Source of the DNA: Streptomyces filamentosus
Lineage (GTDB): Bacteria; Actinomycetota; Actinomycetes; Streptomycetales; Streptomycetaceae
Direction: 5' to 3'
Length of the DNA stretch: 64,000 nt
NCBI RefSeq assembly: GCF_014654895.1
Contig: NZ_BNBE01000002.1
Coordinates: 1,488,001 to 1,552,000 of the forward strand
Each line of letters starts with the position of its first letter. Positions within the stretch are counted from its first letter, which is position 1. A program made the translations under genes and the position numbers. The notes under the pieces are model-generated. The model saw only the letters and a list, made by a program, of their open reading frames with translations. It was not told where the DNA came from and searched no databases. This document shows positions 17,728 to 25,283 of the stretch, in pieces.

Positions 17728-19194
17728 ATGCCCCCCAGCTCCTCCTCGATCTGCAAGACCATCGAGGCGTACCTCGGCCGCCACCCTGATGAGCGTGATG
17801 CCTTGGCCGGGCTGCTCGCCGCCCTGGACCTGCCCGTCGACGTGACCGCCCGCACGACGCTGCCCGGCCACATCACGTGCAGCGCCGTCATCATCGACCG
17901 CCACTGCCGGGTGTTGCACATCCGGCACCGGGTCACCGGCCTGATGCTTGCCCCCGGCGGCCACATCGAGCCCGAGGACCGCACGCTGCTCGCCACGGCG
18001 CTGCGTGAGGTGGCGGAGGAGGCCGGGATCGCGCCCGGGGCCCTGTGCCTGACCCGGCAGACGCTCGGCTCCCCGGTCGACATCGACGTCCACGACATCG
18101 ACGCCAATCCCTCGAAGGACGAACCAGCTCACCGGCACTACGACTTCCGCTACGTGTTCCACCTCGCCGGCGACGAGCCGCCGGCGATCACCCTGCAGGA
18201 CGAGGAGGTGTCCGGCGTCCAGTGGATCGCCGTGCCGGACGTCGCCTCGCCAACGCTGCGCGCAAAGCTCATCCAGACGGAGTTGGACGGGCAGCCGGAG
18301 CCGGTGAACGCGTCCGCCCTGATCCATGACGGGCGGGGCCGGTACCTGCTCCATCTGCGCGACCACAAGCCCGGCGTCATCTGGCAGCCGGGAGCGTTCG
18401 CCCTGCTCGGCGGCGGCCGCACGCACGTCGACCAGGACCTTGAGAGCACGCTGCTGCGGGAGCTGTCCGAGGAGGTCCCCGACCTCCTCCTGGAGGACGT
18501 AAAGCCGTACGCCGTGGAGACGGCCACCAGCGTCGACGGCCTCAGCGTCCCGATCCAGGTGTTCACCGGCATCTGGCGCGGCGACCCAGACCGGCTCCGG
18601 CTGCACGAGGGCGTGCTGCTGCGCTGGGTCACCCCCGACGTACTGGACCGGCTCCGCCTGAGCCCCGCGACGCGCGACCTCATCCGCCGGCACGCGGCCG
18701 AGAACCCTCCGGGCGGTGCGCCCGGCGCCACCACTCCGTTGCACGAGGGAGGCAGCCGGCCCGTGCTCAACGGCATCGGCGTCCACCTCCACCTGGAGGA
18801 CGACGACGGACGGGTGCTCCTGGGCCTGCGCCACCCCAACTCGGCTTTCGCCGGGAACACCTGGCACTACCTGGCAGGCAAGTGCGAACAGGAGTCCGCG
18901 GTCGCGTGCCTGGTGCGAGAGGCGCGGGAGGAAGCCGGTCTGGTCATCGACCCCGCGGACGTGGATCTCGCACACATCGTGCACGTCGTCGACGCCCCGG
19001 GCGGACCGCCGTTGATGCAGCTCGTGTTCCGCGCCCGCCGCTGGAAAGGAGAGCCGAAGGTCCTGGAGACCGACAAGTGCCTGGCCTGGAAGTGGTGGCC
19101 ACCCCACGAGCTCCCGGACCGGCTCGTCTCCTACACCCGGACGGCCCTGGCAGGCATCGCCGAAGGCCGCGTCTACTCCCAGTTGGGCTGGTGA
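17728..19194 (+). CDS. Protein with three tandem Nudix domains (488 aa)
   Basis: Three Nudix domains lie end to end. Domain 1 (about 50-180) has GGHIEPEDRTLL then LREVAEEAGI. Domain 2 (about 190-330) has GGGRTHVD then LRELSEEVPD. Domain 3 (about 345-480) has GKCEQESAV then VREAREEAGL. Domain 3 keeps the whole RExxEExG core; domain 2 lacks the final Gly; domain 1 has one extra residue in the loop. So not all three need be catalytic. Nudix domains hydrolyse NDP-X bonds. Triple fusions are unusual; most bacterial Nudix proteins have one domain. It sits between the ABC exporter and a kinase-fold protein. Confidence 0.88.
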   Translation: MPPSSSSICKTIEAYLGRHPDERDALAGLLAALDLPVDVTARTTLPGHITCSAVIIDRHCRVLHIRHRVTGLMLAPGGHIEPEDRTLLATALREVAEEAGIAPGALCLTRQTLGSPVDIDVHDIDANPSKDEPAHRHYDFRYVFHLAGDEPPAITLQDEEVSGVQWIAVPDVASPTLRAKLIQTELDGQPEPVNASALIHDGRGRYLLHLRDHKPGVIWQPGAFALLGGGRTHVDQDLESTLLRELSEEVPDLLLEDVKPYAVETATSVDGLSVPIQVFTGIWRGDPDRLRLHEGVLLRWVTPDVLDRLRLSPATRDLIRRHAAENPPGGAPGATTPLHEGGSRPVLNGIGVHLHLEDDDGRVLLGLRHPNSAFAGNTWHYLAGKCEQESAVACLVREAREEAGLVIDPADVDLAHIVHVVDAPGGPPLMQLVFRARRWKGEPKVLETDKCLAWKWWPPHELPDRLVSYTRTALAGIAEGRVYSQLGW

Positions 19195-19268
19195 ACGGCG
19201 TGAGCACGCCTACCGGGAGCGGGGCGCGCCCTGTCTGTCCGCGGGCCGGGGCCGCTGGGGGTGCCGGG

Positions 19269-20309
19269 ATGAGTGCCGAGTCCGATGTCACGGCCGTGGC
19301 CGGGGTCCTGGCGCTGCTGTATCGGATCACGCCGGCCGCGGTCGTCGAGGGCCCGGCGGGAACGGCGACCCGTAACTACCTGGCCGAGGACCGCGAAGGC
19401 GTGCGGTGGTTCGTGAAGGCGTACCCCCGTGGGACCGACCTGGCCGAGGAGCAGCAGGCGCTGGCCCTGGGTGAGGCGGCCAGGGCGGCCGGGGTTCCGG
19501 TGCCGGCCGTGCGGCGGTCGGTGTCCGACGAGGTGATCGCGTCGGCCGGCGCGCTGTCGGTGTCCGTGGCGGAGTACGTCGCGGACGCGGAGACGGCCGA
19601 GGGCGGGTTGTCCGGTGGCCGGTGGGATGCGGTGGGCGAGGCCGTGGGCCGTCTGCACCGGGCCCTGGCCCGCCACCCTGCCGGGCCACCGCGCCCTGTT
19701 GCGGCCCGCAAGGTCTGCGACGTCGCGCGGGCCGGACGGCGGCTGGAGGAGCTGCTCGCCCGCTGGTCCGCCGCACCGCCGGCTCCGGGAGGGTTCGACG
19801 CCTGGTGCGCTCAGACCGCGAAACAGCGGCTTGCCGCTCTTCCCGATGTGGCGGCCCGACTGGAGAAGCTGCCGGTCACGCTGACGGCGCAGGTCGTGCA
19901 CGGGGACCTGGCCTCACCGAATCTGCTGCTGCGCGGTGAGAGGGTCGCAGCGGTGATCGACTTCCGGCCCCCGGGGCATCGCAGTGCCGCCTGGGAGCTC
20001 GGCCGAATTGTGCTTGACCCGCGCACCGTGCTGGCCCACCCGGACGGATGGGTCCCGGGCCTGGCCCGTGCGGTCGGCGCCTACCGGGCGGCGAACCCGC
20101 ACCTTCTGGCCCAAGATCTCCTCGCCGTGCCTCGCGTCGCCGCCGGGTACCTGGCCTGCTCGGTCTATCCCCTGTCCGAGCCGCTGAACGACCCGGACGC
20201 GGTCACGCCGGCGCTTGAGGCGTACGGGCGCGCCCGGCACGAGGCCGCGGGCGTGCTGTGGGAGCGCCTGGAAGAAGCCGAGGAGGTGCTTCGTGACGTC
20301 CTGCGCTGA
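19269..20309 (+). CDS. Aminoglycoside-phosphotransferase-fold kinase (346 aa)
   Basis: APH/choline-kinase fold: a nucleotide-binding Lys in RWFVKAYPRG near residue 45, the catalytic loop VVHGDLASPNLLL (HGD..N) and the metal site VIDFRPPG. It should phosphorylate a small hydroxylated molecule. I chose the ATG starting MSAESDV. An earlier GTG at 19191 overlaps the stop of the Nudix gene (GTGA) and would add about 26 residues with low-complexity sequence; it remains possible. The 3' end overlaps the MFS gene by 17 bases. The substrate is unknown; antibiotic resistance is possible but unproven. Confidence 0.8.
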   Translation: MSAESDVTAVAGVLALLYRITPAAVVEGPAGTATRNYLAEDREGVRWFVKAYPRGTDLAEEQQALALGEAARAAGVPVPAVRRSVSDEVIASAGALSVSVAEYVADAETAEGGLSGGRWDAVGEAVGRLHRALARHPAGPPRPVAARKVCDVARAGRRLEELLARWSAAPPAPGGFDAWCAQTAKQRLAALPDVAARLEKLPVTLTAQVVHGDLASPNLLLRGERVAAVIDFRPPGHRSAAWELGRIVLDPRTVLAHPDGWVPGLARAVGAYRAANPHLLAQDLLAVPRVAAGYLACSVYPLSEPLNDPDAVTPALEAYGRARHEAAGVLWERLEEAEEVLRDVLR

Positions 20310-21687
20310 GCCCCCCGCCCCACCCGCTCCCTCCGGAGCTTCGCTGTGGCGGCACCGCGACTTCCGCCGGTACCTGACCGGCCAGACCGCGAGCGTGGCC
20401 GGCAGCTCGATCACCCAGATGGCGCTGCCGGTGCTGGCCGTGCTCCACCTGGACGCCACGACCGCTCAGGTCGCGTGGCTGGCGTTCCTCGGGCAGCTCC
20501 CGCCCGCTCTGCTCGCCCTGCACGCCGGCGCGCTCGCTGACCGATACTCCAAGCGCCGGCAGATGATCAGCAATGACCTGGTCAGCGCCGCGGTGCTCGC
20601 CACCATCCCGGTGTCGGCCGCGCTCGGCAGGCTGACGCTGTCACAACTCATGATCGTCGCCGTGGTCCAGGCAGCGGCGGGAGTGCTGCACGACGCTGCG
20701 GCCATCAGCCTCCTGCCCAGCCTCGTCGATCGGTCCCTGATCCAGCGGAGCAACAGCCGGGTGGGCGCGCTGTTCGCGGTCGCCGCGACCGGCGGAAGCC
20801 ACCTCGGCGCCCTGCTGACCGCAGTGCTCGGCCCCGCCCGGGCTCTGCTCGGCGACGTCGCCTCCTACCTGGTCAGCGCCGGATGCACCGCCCGCATCCA
20901 GGCCCGCGAACCCGAACGCGACCGCCCGCAGAGTGGCCGACTGCGCGACGAGATCGGCGAAGGTCTGCGGTACGTGCACGGTGACGAACGGCTGCGGACC
21001 CTGACTTTGGTCAACGCCACAACCTCCTTCGCCCTCGGGCTCCTGAACACCCTGTGGGCGCTGTACCTGTTGAGGTCCCTCGCGATGAGCGCGACCGCCT
21101 TCGGCCTAGTCCTGGGGCTCGGTGCGCTGGGCGCGGCAGCCGGGGCGCTCGCCGCCCCCGCGCTGGCCCGGCGGCACGGCCCGGGACCGATGATGCTGGC
21201 CGCGCTCGCCATCACCCCTCTGACCCAGCTGCCGTTGCTGCTCGCCTCCCCCGGCCTCGGCTGGCAGATCGCAATCGGTGCCGCGCTGTTCCTGCAGCTG
21301 GCCTGCGCCGGTGCCGCGGGCACCACCCAGCGATCGATTCGTCAGATCATCACCATGACCGAGATGCAGGCGCGGATGCAGGCCGTGAGCACCTGGCTGA
21401 CGTCCGGCGCCCGCCCCGTGGCCGCGCTGCTGGCCGGAGGACTCGGAACCTGGATCGGTGTGCGGCCCGCACTCACCGTCGGGACATCCCTGCTGCTCGT
21501 CCCCCTCATCGTCCTCGCCTGGTCCCCGCTACGCGCGCTGCGACAGATGCCGGACCCACCGGCCGGCCCAGCCGACGCCCGTGCGCAGTCCCCGCTCGCG
21601 CCCCCGCCATCCAGCCCAGCCGTGCCGGAGCCCGCATGTACTGACGACGCCTGGCAAAACAGCTCACGGGGCGGTGATGTGGCGTGA
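20293..21687 (+). CDS. MFS transporter, drug/metabolite exporter type (464 aa)
   Basis: Starts with GTG after an excellent GAGGAGGT site located inside the upstream gene. It has about 12 membrane helices in two halves, with the loop 2-3 motif GALADRYSKRRQM (the MFS A-motif) and a long central loop around residue 200. The opening WRHRDFRRYLTGQTASVAGSSI is typical of Streptomyces efflux proteins in biosynthetic clusters. The C-terminal 50 residues are Pro/Ala-rich and cytoplasmic. It is probably the second exporter of the cluster, or self-resistance. Confidence 0.85.
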   Translation: MTSCAEPPAPPAPSGASLWRHRDFRRYLTGQTASVAGSSITQMALPVLAVLHLDATTAQVAWLAFLGQLPPALLALHAGALADRYSKRRQMISNDLVSAAVLATIPVSAALGRLTLSQLMIVAVVQAAAGVLHDAAAISLLPSLVDRSLIQRSNSRVGALFAVAATGGSHLGALLTAVLGPARALLGDVASYLVSAGCTARIQAREPERDRPQSGRLRDEIGEGLRYVHGDERLRTLTLVNATTSFALGLLNTLWALYLLRSLAMSATAFGLVLGLGALGAAAGALAAPALARRHGPGPMMLAALAITPLTQLPLLLASPGLGWQIAIGAALFLQLACAGAAGTTQRSIRQIITMTEMQARMQAVSTWLTSGARPVAALLAGGLGTWIGVRPALTVGTSLLLVPLIVLAWSPLRALRQMPDPPAGPADARAQSPLAPPPSSPAVPEPACTDDAWQNSSRGGDVA

Positions 21688-23024
21688 GCGAGGAAGCGAA
21701 CGCGGCGGCAGCGGTCGTGTCCTCCGCTCCTCCCGAACCGCCAGATCCCCTGGAGATCACCGTGCCGTCGCACCACACCGCGTCTGTAGCACCCCGCACG
21801 GATCCGGAGTCCGCCGTCGACGACTCCCAGGCAACGACCGCCCGGGCAGCGATGGTGGCCCGGCTGGAGGAATGTGGTGACGTGGGGCCCGGTCCCGTAC
21901 GTGAGGCCCTGCTGGCGCTGCCGCGCGAGATGTTGATGCCGCAGGCGTACGTGCGGCGCTCGGCGCCCGACGAGACGCCGCCGCGCTGGGATGCGTTGGA
22001 CTGGGCGCGGCCGGACGACAGGGACGAGCTGCTGCGTCTGCTCTACAGCGGGGACAGCGTGGCAATCCAGCACGACGGCGAGCCGGTCCTCGGCCGGATC
22101 CCCGGGCCGCGCTCCGGGGGCGCCATGACCGCGATGTCCAGCACCATGGGCATGACCGCCGACCTGCTCCAAAGGCTGGACCTGCGGCCGGGGCAACGGG
22201 TACTGGACGTCGGCACAGGAGCGGCGGTCACTGCCGCGGTGGCGTGCTTCGTGTGCGGCCACGACAGGATTGTCACCGTCGACGTCGACCTCCACGTCAG
22301 CGAGGCCGCAAGGGCCCGGCTGCTGGAGCTCGGCTACCGGCCCGCCGTGGGGACCGGGGACGGCACCGCAGGATGGTCCGAGACCGCGCCATACGACCGG
22401 ATCTTCGTGTCCTTCGCCGTGCCCCGGGTCCCGCCTGCCCTGGTGAGCCAGCTCGCGCCGGGCGGGCGGGCGCTGATGACTCTGGGAACTTCGTCGCCGT
22501 CCTGGCCGGACCTGGCTGTGGTCACCAGGACGTTAGCCGGGGCGGTGGAGGGCACGCTGGTCGCGGTGGAGTTCGGGCACCGCGGAGGGTGGGGCTTCGA
22601 CCGGCTGTTCCTCTCACGCAAGTTCCGCGACCGTATCGCCACCTCGCGCGGCGACTGGACCCAACGAACCCGACTGGAGCCCCCGCCGGACACCGCGCGG
22701 GGCCTGTGGCTGGCCCTGGATCACCACTTCCCCGGGCTGGTCCGGCACTTCGGCGCCGAGGATCTGACGATCGGGGCGCCTGAGTGCGGTTCGTGGATGC
22801 GGGTGCGTCCGGCCGGCTACCGCCGCTGGGACGTCACCGTGGCGGGGCCTCGCGACATCTGGGCGGAGATCCAGGACATCGCCAGCCGCTGGCGAGCTGC
22901 CGGATCACCACAGACGTACCGGCTTCAGATCGGCGCCGACGGCACGCAGCGGGTGACCACCGACAGCGGCGCCCTGTCCTGGCTCCTGCCCACCCCACGC
23001 TGTGACAACGGAGAGACACGATGA
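21684..23024 (+). CDS. PCMT-like O-methyltransferase with extended termini (446 aa)
   Basis: GTG start overlapping the MFS stop by 4 bases. Residues about 60-270 resemble protein-L-isoaspartate methyltransferase: LPREMLMPQAYV, VLDVGTGAAVTAAVA as motif I and TVDVDLHVSEAARARL. An extra C-terminal region (about 300-440) is unlike the housekeeping 200-230-residue enzyme. In actinomycetes, PCMT-related enzymes with added domains methylate Asp in ribosomal peptides, or act in other specialised pathways. The N-terminal 45 residues are disordered. The substrate is not known; no peptide precursor gene is seen nearby. Confidence 0.75.
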   Translation: MSEEANAAAAVVSSAPPEPPDPLEITVPSHHTASVAPRTDPESAVDDSQATTARAAMVARLEECGDVGPGPVREALLALPREMLMPQAYVRRSAPDETPPRWDALDWARPDDRDELLRLLYSGDSVAIQHDGEPVLGRIPGPRSGGAMTAMSSTMGMTADLLQRLDLRPGQRVLDVGTGAAVTAAVACFVCGHDRIVTVDVDLHVSEAARARLLELGYRPAVGTGDGTAGWSETAPYDRIFVSFAVPRVPPALVSQLAPGGRALMTLGTSSPSWPDLAVVTRTLAGAVEGTLVAVEFGHRGGWGFDRLFLSRKFRDRIATSRGDWTQRTRLEPPPDTARGLWLALDHHFPGLVRHFGAEDLTIGAPECGSWMRVRPAGYRRWDVTVAGPRDIWAEIQDIASRWRAAGSPQTYRLQIGADGTQRVTTDSGALSWLLPTPRCDNGETR

Positions 23025-23869
23025 CCCACCCTCAAGTCCCCAGTGCTTCCTCCTCGGAGAACAGCTTGTTCGGCACGGCGGCCGCTGGCTACGCCCGCTA
23101 CCGTCCCGGCCTGCCGGACGCGGCGGTCCGCCTCCTGGCCGCCACTCAGCATGGTGTGCCCGACCCTGTCCTGCTCGACCTGGGGACCGGCACCGGCCAG
23201 GTGCCCCTCGCGCTGCGGCCCGTTCTGCACCGGCTGGTGCACATCGACCTGGTCGACGTGAACCTGCAGATGCTCCACCAGGCCCTCGCCGCGCTCGAGC
23301 CGGTCCGCGGCGCGTGCACAGTGGCCGCTTTCACTGGTGAGGCCCACACCTTCGTTCCCGCCCGGCCCAACCAGGCACCCAGTCTGATCACCTGCTGCAG
23401 GTCCTTCCATTGGATGGACCGCCCATCCGTATTGCGGATGGCGGACCGGGTGGCCGCGCCGCATGCCGTTGTGGCGATCATGGGAGACGGCAGCCTCTGG
23501 ACCCACCAAGCGGACTGGACGGCCGCCCTGCGGGAGCTGATCCAGACCTTCCTGGGCCCGGACCGGCGCGCCGGCACCCACGGTACGTACACCGGGCCAC
23601 CCCGTTCCTACGAGGACGACCTCGCCGACTCCGCGTTCAGCAACGTGGCCGAACACAGCTTCCCCATCGCCCGCTCCTGGGCGCCCGAGGACGTCCTCGG
23701 CTACCTGCGCACCACGAGCTTCGCCCGCGCCGCCCTGTTCGCCGACCGCCAGCAGGACTTCGAGGCCGAGGCACTCCAGCTGCTCCACGCGCATGCCCGC
23801 GGCGGTGTCCTGAAGGAGTATGCGGTCTTCACCGTGCTGCTCGCCCGCCGGCCTGGCGGTGACGCATGA
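23021..23869 (+). CDS. Class I SAM-dependent methyltransferase (282 aa)
   Basis: ATG overlaps the previous stop by 4 bases (ATGA). Residues about 20-140 hold FGTAAAGYARYRPGLP, motif I LLDLGTGTGQVPLAL and RSFHWMD, typical of the UbiE/Coq5-like small-molecule methyltransferases often called 'class I SAM methyltransferase' in actinomycetes. The C-terminal part has GTYTGPPRSYEDDL and a helical end. Part of the tightly overlapped run from 20.3 to 25.2 kb, so probably the same pathway. The substrate is unknown. Confidence 0.82.
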   Translation: MTHPQVPSASSSENSLFGTAAAGYARYRPGLPDAAVRLLAATQHGVPDPVLLDLGTGTGQVPLALRPVLHRLVHIDLVDVNLQMLHQALAALEPVRGACTVAAFTGEAHTFVPARPNQAPSLITCCRSFHWMDRPSVLRMADRVAAPHAVVAIMGDGSLWTHQADWTAALRELIQTFLGPDRRAGTHGTYTGPPRSYEDDLADSAFSNVAEHSFPIARSWAPEDVLGYLRTTSFARAALFADRQQDFEAEALQLLHAHARGGVLKEYAVFTVLLARRPGGDA

Positions 23870-25248
23870 CCGGCAGCCAGCGGCACACCGAGCCGCTCGA
23901 CGTCCACCTGATTGCGGTGCGCGACGGCACAGCGGGGCACGAGGTGCTGCTCTCTCGACGGGCGGGCGACGTCTACGCCGCCGGTTGCTGGCACCTTCCG
24001 TCCGGACATCTGGACGGCCCGTGGGAGGACATGGTCACGGCACTGGTGCGCGAGACCCGCGAGGAGACCGGCGTCGTGGTCGACCCGACCGATGTCCGCG
24101 CGGCCGTCACCGTTCACCACCGCTCACCCGGCGGCAGAGCACGCGTCGGAATGTTCTTCGAGGTGCGACGCTGGCATGGCACCCCGCAGGTCACGGAACA
24201 CAAGGTGTGCGATGCCATGGGCTGGTTCTCGTTCGACGAGCTGCCGGAGCCAATGGTCGCGTACTGCCGGGCGGGGCTGGACGCCTATCGGGCCGACGCA
24301 CGCATGGGCGTGCACTTCCAGGAGCCCGGCGATCCGATCGCCTACGACCCGGCAGTCGACCGGCTCGTCTTGGTCCCAGACCACGGCAGCCACGACGCCG
24401 TCCCGGAGGATGCCGTGCGCGACTTCGCTGAGCAGGCGGTGGGCCGCATCGCTGACTGGACAGACGTCTCCTGGGCGCGTGAGGAAAGCCGCGTCTGGCG
24501 GGCGCGCGCTGCCGAGGGTGGCGAGTGGTACGTCAAGATCCACCAGAACCAGCGCTTCTACCAGCGCGAAGTGACGGCCCTCCGTGGCTGGGTCCCCGCC
24601 CTCGGCGCGGCCGCACCCCGCCTGGTGGCCGCCGACGCGGGCCTTCGGGCGGTGGTCCTCACTGCCGTGGGGGGCCGTTCCCTGCACGGCGCCACGTACC
24701 CGCCTGAGCAGCAGCGTCGGATCTTCCACCGCATTGGGCAGCTCGCGGCGGCCATCCACACAAGCGCCCCGTCCCGGCCGGCCTCCGGCACGCTGCCCCT
24801 GGGGAATCTGGAGCGGCACCTGGACGGAGCTCGGCTCCATCTCGCGCCCAGGGATGAGGTGTTCGTCCGCGCCATGGCCGAGAAGGCCGCCGACCTGCCC
24901 GATTCGGATGTGGTGCCCACGCACGGCGACTTCCAGCTACGCAATCTGCGCTGGGACGAGGACGCCGGCGCCTTGTATGTAATCGATTTCGAGCGTTCGG
25001 AGGAAGGTCTGGCGGTACGCGACTTCGTACGGCTGTCCGATGCGTGGCACGGCCGTCCCGACCTCCTTCAGGCCGTGATGGACGGCTACGGCCGTTCCTT
25101 CACCCCGGCGGAAGAAGCCCAGTTCACGATCCTGTCCGTGCTGGACGCCGTCTCCGGCATCTCCTACGGCGCCGCTCACGGCGATCCCGAGCTGGTGGAG
25201 CGCGGCCGCCGCGCATTGGCCCGGCTCCGTGCCGCGCAACGCCCTTGA
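23866..25248 (+). CDS. Nudix-APH fusion protein (460 aa)
   Basis: ATG overlaps the previous stop by 4 bases. Residues about 10-145 form a Nudix domain with box GHLDGPWEDM then VRETREETGV. Residues about 195-455 form an APH-fold kinase with WYVKIHQNQRFYQREV, catalytic THGDFQLRNLRW and YVIDFERSEEG. The two activities on one chain suggest successive steps, such as release of a phosphorylated compound from a nucleotide carrier and its kinase reaction, or proofreading. This is one of several unusual fusions in the cluster. Confidence 0.85.
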   Translation: MTGSQRHTEPLDVHLIAVRDGTAGHEVLLSRRAGDVYAAGCWHLPSGHLDGPWEDMVTALVRETREETGVVVDPTDVRAAVTVHHRSPGGRARVGMFFEVRRWHGTPQVTEHKVCDAMGWFSFDELPEPMVAYCRAGLDAYRADARMGVHFQEPGDPIAYDPAVDRLVLVPDHGSHDAVPEDAVRDFAEQAVGRIADWTDVSWAREESRVWRARAAEGGEWYVKIHQNQRFYQREVTALRGWVPALGAAAPRLVAADAGLRAVVLTAVGGRSLHGATYPPEQQRRIFHRIGQLAAAIHTSAPSRPASGTLPLGNLERHLDGARLHLAPRDEVFVRAMAEKAADLPDSDVVPTHGDFQLRNLRWDEDAGALYVIDFERSEEGLAVRDFVRLSDAWHGRPDLLQAVMDGYGRSFTPAEEAQFTILSVLDAVSGISYGAAHGDPELVERGRRALARLRAAQRP

Positions 25249-25283
25249 CCACCACCGCACCTACGCATTTGAGGAGCAGCACG

